The notes under the pieces were generated by a model. It saw only the letters and a program-made list of their open reading frames with translations. It was not told where the DNA came from and searched no databases. A stretch of 44,027 bases of DNA from contig JAEXCN010000485.1 in assembly GCA_023402175.1 (NCBI GenBank), positions 1 through 44,027 on the forward strand, read 5' to 3'. The stretch is from Pseudomonadota bacterium (GTDB lineage Bacteria; Myxococcota_A; Polyangia; Polyangiales; Polyangiaceae). Made by a program: the position numbers and the translations under genes. Below are positions 24,917 through 32,238 of the stretch, in pieces (the first letter of the stretch is position 1; each line of letters opens with the position of its first letter).

Positions 24917-25596
24917 CGGACATCTTCGGCCTCTCCGCGGGGATGGATCCGTTCGTGTGGCGGAAGGCCCTCTTCGCGCTGTTCCTCGCGTTCGGGCTCG
25001 GGCAGATCGTCGCGGCCGTCTACATGGCGACGTTCCGGGGCCTGTCGTACTCGCGCGCGACCGTGCACGGCATGGCGCTCAGCAGCATCGTCACGTGCAT
25101 GCTCATGCTCGCGGTGAGCGGAAGCATCGCGGCAGGGATCGGGATCGCCGCCGGTCTCACCGCCGTTCGTTTCCGCACGACGATGCGAGATCCGCGCGAC
25201 ATCATCTTCGTCTTTGCAGCGCTCGCCGTCGGGTTCGCGTGTGGAACGTATGCCTATCCGGCAGCGATCGTCGGCACCGGCACGTTTGCTTTCGGCAGCG
25301 TCGTCCTTCACTTCACCGGTTACGGTGCGCGCCGGCAGCCGGACGGGCTCCTCCGCTTCGTCGCGGGGCAGGGCGGAACGACGCAGGAGGCGATCGCACG
25401 GGCGCTGCACGCGCACTGCCGCACGTTCTCCCTGGTCACGCTCCGCGAGACCGCTCAGGGGACGGCCATGGAGCACGCGTATCAGATCAGCGCGCGCTCG
25501 CCCGACGACCGCTCGCTCGTCGTCTCTGCCCTGCAGCAGATCCCCGGCGTCCAGAACGTCACGTTGCTCCTCCAGGAGCCGAGCCTCGACCTCTGA
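24913..25596 (+). CDS. DUF4956 integral membrane protein
   Basis: A 227-residue protein coupled by ATGA to the VTC gene. Residues 15-130 hold about four transmembrane helices (ALFALFLAFGLGQIVAAVYM, ALSSIVTCMLMLAVSGSIAA, IIFVFAALAVGFACGTYAY, IVGTGTFAFGSVVLHF). Between helices 2 and 3 is the conserved short segment GLTAVRFRTTMRDPRDI that marks DUF4956. The last 90 residues are soluble and ACT-like in pattern (YQISARSPDDRSLVVSALQQ, IPGVQNVTLLL). DUF4956 nearly always accompanies VTC proteins in bacteria and is the natural candidate for a membrane channel or anchor for their product. Its biochemical role is not known. It is the only inner-membrane multi-pass protein in this operon. Confidence 0.88.
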   Translation: MTDIFGLSAGMDPFVWRKALFALFLAFGLGQIVAAVYMATFRGLSYSRATVHGMALSSIVTCMLMLAVSGSIAAGIGIAAGLTAVRFRTTMRDPRDIIFVFAALAVGFACGTYAYPAAIVGTGTFAFGSVVLHFTGYGARRQPDGLLRFVAGQGGTTQEAIARALHAHCRTFSLVTLRETAQGTAMEHAYQISARSPDDRSLVVSALQQIPGVQNVTLLLQEPSLDL

Positions 25597-25607
25597 ACGG
25601 AAAGACG

Positions 25608-27668
25608 ATGCTGCTCGCGAAACGCCTCATCGCTCGACTCAGTGTGGTCGTTCCCCTCGTCACCCTCGGCGGTACGCTGGGCGTGGCGGCGGCCATCTAC
25701 CGCGCCGAAGACGCTCGCGGATCGCTCGTCGGCTTTGCGGAGGCCATCCCGGAGGCGGTTGCGGCGCTCGAGCCCGCACGCATCACGGGGATCCACGTCG
25801 AGATCGGGGCGGAGGTCCAGCCGAACCAACTCATCGCTTCGCTAGACACCTCGGCGCTCGATGGTGAGATCGCGATCGCGCAGGCAGACAAGGCGCGGCT
25901 CGACGCGGCGATGAAAGCCGAGCGCCTGGTGCTCGGACGACGTCTGGATGTGGATCGTGAGATCGTCGAGCGCGACGCGAGGCGCGAGCGTGAAGACCTC
26001 GTCCGCCTTTCCGCCGAGACACGCGCGCTCGACAGCGAGATCGAGCGCGTGACCAAGCTCGTATCGGAGCACCAGGCGCTCGCTTCGGACCTCGCGCCGA
26101 TGAAGCTGCGTCGTGCACAGCTCGCGTCGCTCGCGAACGAGAAGCCCGTCACGCTCGGGCTCATCACGCGGCAGCTCGGCGCCGCCGAACGACGTCGCAA
26201 CGAGTTCTACGACAGCAGCTCGGCCGACGCAGGGAAGCTCGAGGCGGAGCTCGCCGTCGTCCAGCGTCGGATCGACGCGCTCGAGAAGCGCCGCGCGAGC
26301 CTCTTTCTCCGTGCGGCGCGGAAGGGACGCGTGGCGTCACTCGAAAAGCGCGCAGGCGAGACCGCGACGGCCGGCGAGCCGATCGTCAAGATCGTGAGCG
26401 CGAGCCACAACGTCGTCGTTTGCGTGCCCGAGAACCTCTCGCTCGGGCTCCGCGAGGGCGACAGCGCGCGGCTCTGGATCCGCGGGCAGCGCGCGGCGCC
26501 GCTTCCGGGGCGCACCGTCGCGTTGGGGCCGAGGGTGTCGGCCCTGCCGGACCGATGCTGGCCGACACTGAGGCTCCCCGTCTGGGGACGCGAGGTCACC
26601 GTCGCGATCGACACACCGATCGATGTCGTCGCTGGCGAGACGTTCGACGTCGTCCTCGACCGGACACCGGCACCGCCACTTCTGAAGCCGACCGACACGG
26701 TCGATCCCGTCGCGAAGCGCGCAGGCGGTCCCGACACGACCGTGGCTCGACTCGAGCCGCGTCCGATGCTCGTCCCGCCTTCGCTCGCGCGCCGAACGCG
26801 CTTCGAACCGTCCGGCGTCCTCGTGCGCCCGGACGAAGGGCGTTACCTCGTGATCAGTGACGACACCGGTATCAAGGATGGCCCCGACGACGGGCGTCCG
26901 TGGCTGTTCTCGATGGATGCCACCGGCGCCGTCGATGCGAGCCCGATCCCGATCCGAGGCGTAGCGACGATCGACGATCTCGAGTCGATCTCCGCTGGTG
27001 ACTCCGGAGAGGTCTACGTCCTCTCGTCGCAGAGCAGGAGCAAGAAAGGAGGACGACGACCTGCACGTTCGGCGCTCCTTCGGCTCCGCCCCGACGGGCC
27101 TGGGTTCCAGGTCGATGCCGAGCTGCATCTCGCGGAGCTCCTCGACGGAGCTCCCGAGCAGGCCGCTCGACTCGGCCTGCCGAATGGCACGCGCGAGCTC
27201 GACATCGAAGGAATGACGCGCGACGGCTCTGCGCTCTATCTCGGTCTGAAGGCGCCGCTCGACGCTTCGGGATGCGCGATCATCTGGAAGATCGAGTCGC
27301 CGAAGGCGCTGTTCGATCGTTCGAGCACCGCTTCGAAGCGCCTCGAAGCGATCTCCGTCTGGGGCAACGTGCGCGTCGACGTCGAGCTCGACGGCCGGAC
27401 CGTTCCCGGCGGGATCTCCGAGCTGTTGCTTCTCGACAAGGAGTCGCTCGTCATCGCGTCGACGCCGTCGACGGCCGAAGGAGCAGCGGGGGCGCTCTGG
27501 CGTGTGGAGCACGCGCGAGGAGGCACCCTCCGGCCACAGCTCGTACGGCGATTCCCGAACCGCAAGCCCGAAGGCCTCACTTCGTCGCTGACGAAGGGGA
27601 ACCTGATGATCGTCTTCGACGCGGGAAGCGCGACGCCGTCGTTCCTAGAGATGCCATGGCCTCCCTGA
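25608..27668 (+). CDS. Membrane-fusion (HlyD-like) protein fused to a phytase-like beta-propeller
   Basis: A 686-residue protein from the ATG at 25608 (CGGAAAG upstream). Residues 10-30 are an N-terminal membrane anchor. Residues 50-85 form the first lipoyl half (ARITGIHVEIGAEVQPNQLI). About 85-235 is a long coiled coil rich in Arg/Glu/Ala. Residues 236-265 are the second lipoyl half (RVASLEKRAGETATAGEPIV). About 265-352 is the beta-barrel region. This is the layout of periplasmic adaptors of type I secretion and efflux systems. After a Pro-rich joint (about 353-395) comes a second domain with beta-propeller blades resembling esterase-like phytase/DUF3616 proteins: EPSGVLVRPDEGRYLVISDD, DDLESISAGDSGEVYVLSSQ, RELDIEGMTRDGSALYLGLK and RKPEGLT. 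I know of no common fusion of these two folds. It overlaps the TolC-like gene by 13 bases. Confidence 0.82.
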   Translation: MLLAKRLIARLSVVVPLVTLGGTLGVAAAIYRAEDARGSLVGFAEAIPEAVAALEPARITGIHVEIGAEVQPNQLIASLDTSALDGEIAIAQADKARLDAAMKAERLVLGRRLDVDREIVERDARREREDLVRLSAETRALDSEIERVTKLVSEHQALASDLAPMKLRRAQLASLANEKPVTLGLITRQLGAAERRRNEFYDSSSADAGKLEAELAVVQRRIDALEKRRASLFLRAARKGRVASLEKRAGETATAGEPIVKIVSASHNVVVCVPENLSLGLREGDSARLWIRGQRAAPLPGRTVALGPRVSALPDRCWPTLRLPVWGREVTVAIDTPIDVVAGETFDVVLDRTPAPPLLKPTDTVDPVAKRAGGPDTTVARLEPRPMLVPPSLARRTRFEPSGVLVRPDEGRYLVISDDTGIKDGPDDGRPWLFSMDATGAVDASPIPIRGVATIDDLESISAGDSGEVYVLSSQSRSKKGGRRPARSALLRLRPDGPGFQVDAELHLAELLDGAPEQAARLGLPNGTRELDIEGMTRDGSALYLGLKAPLDASGCAIIWKIESPKALFDRSSTASKRLEAISVWGNVRVDVELDGRTVPGGISELLLLDKESLVIASTPSTAEGAAGALWRVEHARGGTLRPQLVRRFPNRKPEGLTSSLTKGNLMIVFDAGSATPSFLEMPWPP

Positions 27669-29074
27669 CGAGGATGGCCATCAACAGCGTGCTCCTCCTC
27701 GGTGCCGCCGGATGTTATTCGCCGCGACAGACGCGGGGCGAAAGTGAGGCGCTCGCGATCTATCACCAGAGCGTGCAGCCCGATCAGACGCTGCGTTTCC
27801 ACGGACGAGCCTCGACTCCGCTGCCGCGTCCGGCACCGGGCGTCGCGGGGGCGCCGCTGACGGTCGATGCCGCCATCGCGCTTGCGAAGAGGAACAGCGC
27901 GCGGCTCACCGCGATCGATGCGCGGATAGCCGCTGCCGACGCCGCGATCGATGCTGCCGGTCAGCGTGCGAATCCAGCGCTCCACGTCTCGAACGTGAAG
28001 GTCGCGCGCGCGATCGACAACGGACAGTTCCCGAGCATGGTGCCTCGGCTGCGCTTTTCGCCGGAGCGTCCGGGCGAGATCCCGGCGCGTGAGGCCGAGG
28101 CTCGCGCGGCGAGCCAGGAGGCGCGGGCAGAGGCTCGGATCGAGGAGAGGGCGATCGAAGCCGAAGTCCGCTGGTTGTTCGATGACGTCGTCTTGCTCGA
28201 TGCCGAGATCGCCGCGGCGGAGCGGGCAGCTGCGACCCGTCGCCGACTTGCGAGCCAGACCCGCGAACGGCTCGCGAGCGCGACGGCGACCTCGGTCGAC
28301 GTCAGCCTCGCGGACCTCCATGCGATCGACGCCGATGCGCGCGTCGCTGAACGACGTTCTCGCCGAGCGCTCGTCGTCGCGGAGCTGCTCGACCGCATCG
28401 GCCGCCCGCCGGGCACGCAGCTCGAGCTGCTCGGCGATCCGATGGCGTGGCCGCCGCCACCATTGCCGTCCGAGCAGGTGTTGATCGAGACGGCATTGAA
28501 GAGCAGCCCGCGGATCGCCGGCGCCGCAGCGCGGATCGACGGCGCGAGCGCGCGGGTCGATCTCGAACGAACGCGCCGGTGGCCTTGGCTGCGATTCGTC
28601 GACGTCGGCTACGAGATCGACCCGACGCCGACGACCAACGTCCCTCTGTGGACGCTCGGGGCAGGCGTCGAGCTGCCGATCTTCAGCGCGAACGGCGGCG
28701 CGATCCGCCAGGCCGAAGCGTCGCGGGCGGCGGCGGAGCACCGCTTCGAAGCCGAGGTCGAGACCATCGTACGTGACGTGCGCGCACGCCTCCGCGAGGC
28801 GAATTCGGCCGCGACCATGGTCACCGAGCTCCGGAGCACCGCGCTTCCCTTGCTCGAGAATGCGAGCATCGAGACGGCGCGTGCGCTCGAGAGTGGCAGC
28901 ATCGACCTTCTGAGGGCGCTGACCATCGACGAGCGACGCGCTCACGTGGAGTTGAAGCTCCTCGACTTCGTGCGGCGCTATCGGTCGGCGGTGGACGCCC
29001 TCCGGCGCGCGGTCGGCGGTCCGCTTCTTTCATCGGTGACGACGGCTGTCGACGAGAGGAGAGCTCCGAGATGA
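27656..29074 (+). CDS. TolC-like outer-membrane lipoprotein
   Basis: A 472-residue protein. The ATG at 27656 (MASLTRMAINSVLLLGAAGC, Cys 20 as lipobox cysteine) overlaps the preceding gene. A second ATG at 27674 is possible but would lose the only basic residue of the signal peptide. The two-fold TolC repeat is visible: LTVDAAIALAKRNSARLTAI (about 70-90) opens the first half and VLIETALKSSPRIAGAAARI (about 280-300) the second, each followed by long Ala/Arg/Glu helices and a strand region (WTLGAGVELPIFSANGG) that should build the barrel. It would provide the outer-membrane exit duct for the adaptor encoded just before. No inner-membrane ABC, RND or MFS pump is encoded nearby. It ends in ATGA with the CotH gene. 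Confidence 0.88.
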   Translation: MASLTRMAINSVLLLGAAGCYSPRQTRGESEALAIYHQSVQPDQTLRFHGRASTPLPRPAPGVAGAPLTVDAAIALAKRNSARLTAIDARIAAADAAIDAAGQRANPALHVSNVKVARAIDNGQFPSMVPRLRFSPERPGEIPAREAEARAASQEARAEARIEERAIEAEVRWLFDDVVLLDAEIAAAERAAATRRRLASQTRERLASATATSVDVSLADLHAIDADARVAERRSRRALVVAELLDRIGRPPGTQLELLGDPMAWPPPPLPSEQVLIETALKSSPRIAGAAARIDGASARVDLERTRRWPWLRFVDVGYEIDPTPTTNVPLWTLGAGVELPIFSANGGAIRQAEASRAAAEHRFEAEVETIVRDVRARLREANSAATMVTELRSTALPLLENASIETARALESGSIDLLRALTIDERRAHVELKLLDFVRRYRSAVDALRRAVGGPLLSSVTTAVDERRAPR

Positions 29075-30399
29075 TGAACCGCGCTGCGTCGCAACCCACG
29101 TGGATGATCCCTTTCGCCGGCGTCGTGCTCGGCGCGTGCGTGATGACGGCGTGCTCCTCGGATGCACTCCACCACGGCGACAAAGCCACCGACGCGCCGA
29201 GGACCGTTCCGCCGGCCGAGCGGCTCAAGCGCATCGCGGACTCCTTGCAGCTTCCGCCCGTCACTCCTCCGGAGCAGGGCAACGTGGGCGCCGCCGTCCC
29301 GCAGCTCTACGATCCGGCGAAGATCGTCCAAGTCGAGCTGACGCTCGATGACGCGGCGATCGCGATGCTGTCGAGCGCGGAAGTCGCTGCGGCGAAGACA
29401 TGGGCGCACGCGAAGTTCAAGTGTGGGGACGTGACGTTCGACGACGTCGGCGTGCGCGTGAAGGGGACGTCGACGCTCCGCCTCTATCCGGGGAAAGCGG
29501 CGCTCAAGGTGAAGCTGAACAAGTGGGTCAAGGGGCAGAAGCTCGCCGGCATCGACACGTTGACGCTCAACAACATGATGAGTGATCCGACGTTCCTCGC
29601 AGAACGAATCACGTACCACGTGTTCCGATCGCTGGGCCTCCACGCTCCCCACGCGAATGCGGCGCACGTGACGATCAACGGCCAGGACTACGGGCTCTAC
29701 GCCAACATCGAGACACCCAACGAGAGCTTCCTCGCGCGCGAGCTCGGCGGGAAGGGGGCCTCCCTCTACGAGGTGAACTGGGGAAGCTCCTGGCTGCCCG
29801 GTGACGGCGGCGAGACCGGCTTCGAGATCGACGTCCCTGTGCCGGGTGCGCTGCCGGGCACCATGCCCGATGTCGACCAGCTGTTCCAGGCAGTCGCCGC
29901 CGCGAGGGACGAGAAGCTACTCGACGATCTCGCAGGGCACCTCCACACGAAGATGTGGCTTCGCCATTCTGCGGCGGAGGCTGTCACCGGCCATTACGAC
30001 GGATACGCGTATGGCTTGTATGGCTCGCACAACTACTTCATGATCGGCGATGTCGACGGGAAGTTCGAGCTCGCACCGTGGTCGACCGATCTCAGTCTGT
30101 CGAATCGCGAAGGAGTGCCGGACGCCGCGAACCCGCTCGGCACGACCGTGTTCGCACGTTGCAAGCGGAGCACCACGTGCTGGGACACGTACAAAGCCGA
30201 GGTGAAGTCCGTGCTCGACGTCTACGAAACGCTCGATCTCGTGAACCTCGCGAAGAGCTGGCATCAGCAGATCGACACTCTCGCGAGGTCCGATCCGAAG
30301 CGCGAGAGCGGCATCGACGACTACGAGTCGGTCACGGAGCACCTCTACGAGTTCCTCGCCACGCGTCCGAGCGTCGTCCGAGCGCAGCTCGGGCTGTGA
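29071..30399 (+). CDS. CotH-kinase-family lipoprotein
   Basis: A 442-residue protein whose start overlaps the TolC-like stop (ATGA). Lipoprotein signal: lipobox CVMTAC (Cys 28). The CotH fold begins near residue 85. Key segments are VRVKGTSTLRLYPGKAALK (128-146, nucleotide-contacting Lys region), YGLYANIET (207-215), the catalytic-loop-like GHYDGYAYGLYGSHNYFMI (307-325) and the metal-binding-loop-like FELAPWSTDLSL (332-343). In Bacillus, CotH phosphorylates spore-coat proteins on Ser. Many bacterial homologues are extracellular and their substrates and ATP source are unknown. Being a lipoprotein at the end of a VTC/DUF4956/MFP/TolC operon, it would act outside the inner membrane, where an exported phosphate donor could matter. 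That last point is inference. Confidence 0.88.
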   Translation: MMNRAASQPTWMIPFAGVVLGACVMTACSSDALHHGDKATDAPRTVPPAERLKRIADSLQLPPVTPPEQGNVGAAVPQLYDPAKIVQVELTLDDAAIAMLSSAEVAAAKTWAHAKFKCGDVTFDDVGVRVKGTSTLRLYPGKAALKVKLNKWVKGQKLAGIDTLTLNNMMSDPTFLAERITYHVFRSLGLHAPHANAAHVTINGQDYGLYANIETPNESFLARELGGKGASLYEVNWGSSWLPGDGGETGFEIDVPVPGALPGTMPDVDQLFQAVAAARDEKLLDDLAGHLHTKMWLRHSAAEAVTGHYDGYAYGLYGSHNYFMIGDVDGKFELAPWSTDLSLSNREGVPDAANPLGTTVFARCKRSTTCWDTYKAEVKSVLDVYETLDLVNLAKSWHQQIDTLARSDPKRESGIDDYESVTEHLYEFLATRPSVVRAQLGL

Positions 30400-30445
30400 G
30401 GCAGTGCGCGAGAGCTTGCCTTCGACCGGTGGAGCTTCCTGCCAT

Positions 30446-31306
30446 CTACGGTGACGCGCTGTTGTTCGCCGCGTCCTTGCAGCAGCGGAAGCCGACCTGC
30501 TTGCCCGAGTAGTCCTCGCCGTGGGCGAGCGTCGCTGCGCGGCAGCGGTTCCGTCCCGGGAGCCACCATCCGCCGCGGAGCGCCGAACGATTCGGAGCAG
30601 CCATTCCTTCGCGTTCGACCCATTCGTCGACGTTGCCGACCATGTTGTGGACGCCGAAGGGGCTCGTGCAGTCGGGAAACGCGCTGAGCGGCGCGCGATG
30701 GTCCTTCAGCTTCTCCATCGGACCGCCGAGATCGGTCTTGTCGAAGTTGCAGACCGAGGAGTCGCGCTTCCATCCGTAGGGGTAGGGGCTCATCTCGGGC
30801 CCTTCACACGCGAACTCCCACTCCGCTTCCTTGCACAGCCGCGCGCCGCGCGCTTCGCAGAGCGCCTTCGCTTCGACCCAGTTCTTGTTCACGGCCGGCA
30901 TCACCTCTTTCGAATCGGGTGATGCCGGCTCCGCGTATTCCTCACGGTCGATGCAGAAGCGCCGATGGACGCGCGAGCTCTTGCATTTGGCAGGTTTCGC
31001 GTACTCGGCGCACCGCAGGTTCTGATACGGCGGCGGATCGAGCCATCTCACGCAGACCTGTTCGGCGTCGGGGCAGTAGTCGCCCTCGACGAGGAGCATG
31101 CCTGCATCACAAGGGGATGCCGCGGACGGTGTCCTGTCGGCGATCGCGGAGGCGACACTTCCCTGAACCGTCTGCGGCAAGGGGACTGGTCCCAGCGCCG
31201 CTGCAGTGACGACTCCAATCCCCCGCGGCCCGTTCTGCGGAGCGAGCGCCAAACCCAAAAAAGCAGTGACCGAAAACGCTTTGGTGATCGAATGCTGGAG
31301 GTCCAA
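30446..31306 (-). CDS. FGE-sulfatase (SUMF1) domain protein
   Basis: About 286 residues if translation starts at the TTG at 31306, which has GGAGG eight bases before it and yields an N-terminal hydrophobic segment (ITKAFSVTAFLGLALA). The frame continues open to an ATG at 31438, which overlaps the divergent gene start and lacks good coding character. The C-terminal 200 residues carry the formylglycine-generating-enzyme-like fold: CIDREEYAEPA, VNKNWVEAKALCEARGARLC, EAEWEFACEGPE, YPYGWKRDSSVCN, HNMVGNVDEWV, RGGWWLPGRNRCRAATL and VGFRCC. In most bacterial proteins this domain binds ligands or modifies residues in serine/threonine-kinase pathways and is not a true sulfatase activator. It converges with the CotH gene with 46 bases between. 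Confidence 0.82.
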   Translation of the reverse strand: MDLQHSITKAFSVTAFLGLALAPQNGPRGIGVVTAAALGPVPLPQTVQGSVASAIADRTPSAASPCDAGMLLVEGDYCPDAEQVCVRWLDPPPYQNLRCAEYAKPAKCKSSRVHRRFCIDREEYAEPASPDSKEVMPAVNKNWVEAKALCEARGARLCKEAEWEFACEGPEMSPYPYGWKRDSSVCNFDKTDLGGPMEKLKDHRAPLSAFPDCTSPFGVHNMVGNVDEWVEREGMAAPNRSALRGGWWLPGRNRCRAATLAHGEDYSGKQVGFRCCKDAANNSASP

Positions 31307-31436
31307 GACTTCACCCTCCACATCACATTGTGGATCTCGGATCTGAAACGGCCACTTTCCAGCACCGAATCGAGGGGAGAACGTCGCACCCGGCACCGTA
31401 GGAACCGCCGACGACACCGCGTCGTCGGAGGGCCTC

Positions 31437-32177
31437 ATGGACGAGGAGCGCGCGAGACCGGCACGACGTCACTCGTTCGAGCCGCTGCTTTTCGCGCCGC
31501 GCGAGCCACTTTTCGCGGGGCGTCAGCCGGAGCCGTTGCCCGATGACGCGCCGCGCCGGAGGCACGATTCCCATGTCCGGCTGCGCGCCGGAGGTCTGCT
31601 AGAGCCTGCGCGCGGCTCCGGGCTCGAGGGGCGCATCGAATGGCTCGAAGCGCAGGACCTGCTCGGCGAGCTCGACGAGGATCACCGAACGCTGGCCTGC
31701 CGCCTCGCGTCGCTCGCGGATGCGACGAGTGAACGCCCGCGTGATCCTGCCACGCGCGCCGCGCTGCGCTCGTTCGACGCGCGCCTCGAGGAGCTCGGAA
31801 CCATCCGCGACGTGCTCGCCATCGTTCAGCGCGCGGCCGAGCCGCGCAGCGTCCATCGTGCGCTCTTGCCGGACGCTCCGCTCGCCGAGTACCTGCGCGG
31901 GCTCTACGCGTGGCTCTTCGCGGTGGTCCGCGCGCTCGAGCGGCTCGCCGCAGGACTGCAGATCATGCAGCCGGACTGGGCGAGCCATCGTCGCCGGATC
32001 GAGGAGGCGAGGAACTTCCACTTCGACGAGCTCGAGGACGCCATCGTGGAAGAGCTCGAGTTGCTTTTCTCAGATGCCGCCGACCAGGACGCCGTGACGG
32101 AGCTCGCAGTCGCCTTCGATGTCCTCCTCGCCTGTGCGCGTCAGCTCGAGGTGCGCCTCGACGAACGATTCGGCTGA
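31437..32177 (+). CDS. Helical protein of unknown function
   Basis: A 246-residue protein. The ATG at 31437 is supported by GGAGG six bases upstream. Residues 1-60 are basic and Pro/Arg-rich and probably disordered. Residues about 65-246 are strongly helical and acidic (LEAQDLLGELDEDHRTLACR, LRSFDARLEELGTIRDVLAI, YLRGLYAWLFAVVRALERLA, HFDELEDAIVEELELLF). No signal peptide or transmembrane helix is evident. I considered the CHAD phosphohistidine/polyphosphate-binding fold because of the neighbourhood, but the His/Arg pattern of that family is missing. The coding direction is opposite to the FGE gene, and the two may share a regulatory region if the FGE start is at 31306. Function not recognised. 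Confidence 0.7.
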   Translation: MDEERARPARRHSFEPLLFAPREPLFAGRQPEPLPDDAPRRRHDSHVRLRAGGLLEPARGSGLEGRIEWLEAQDLLGELDEDHRTLACRLASLADATSERPRDPATRAALRSFDARLEELGTIRDVLAIVQRAAEPRSVHRALLPDAPLAEYLRGLYAWLFAVVRALERLAAGLQIMQPDWASHRRRIEEARNFHFDELEDAIVEELELLFSDAADQDAVTELAVAFDVLLACARQLEVRLDERFG

Positions 32178-32238
32178 CGCGCAGCGATCATGGTCCGCCG
32201 CGCGAGCGAGGACGATCGTGGTCGACCCGCAGGCCGCG

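Noticed and set aside
27236..28945. Minus-strand frame of 569 codons opposite the adaptor and TolC-like genes
   Set aside because: Arg-rich antisense composition with no domain. The plus-strand genes are coupled and recognisable.
31437..32177. CHAD (polyphosphate-binding) domain in the helical protein near the VTC operon
   Set aside because: The conserved His/Arg/Lys positions of CHAD were not found. Only the helical pattern is similar.
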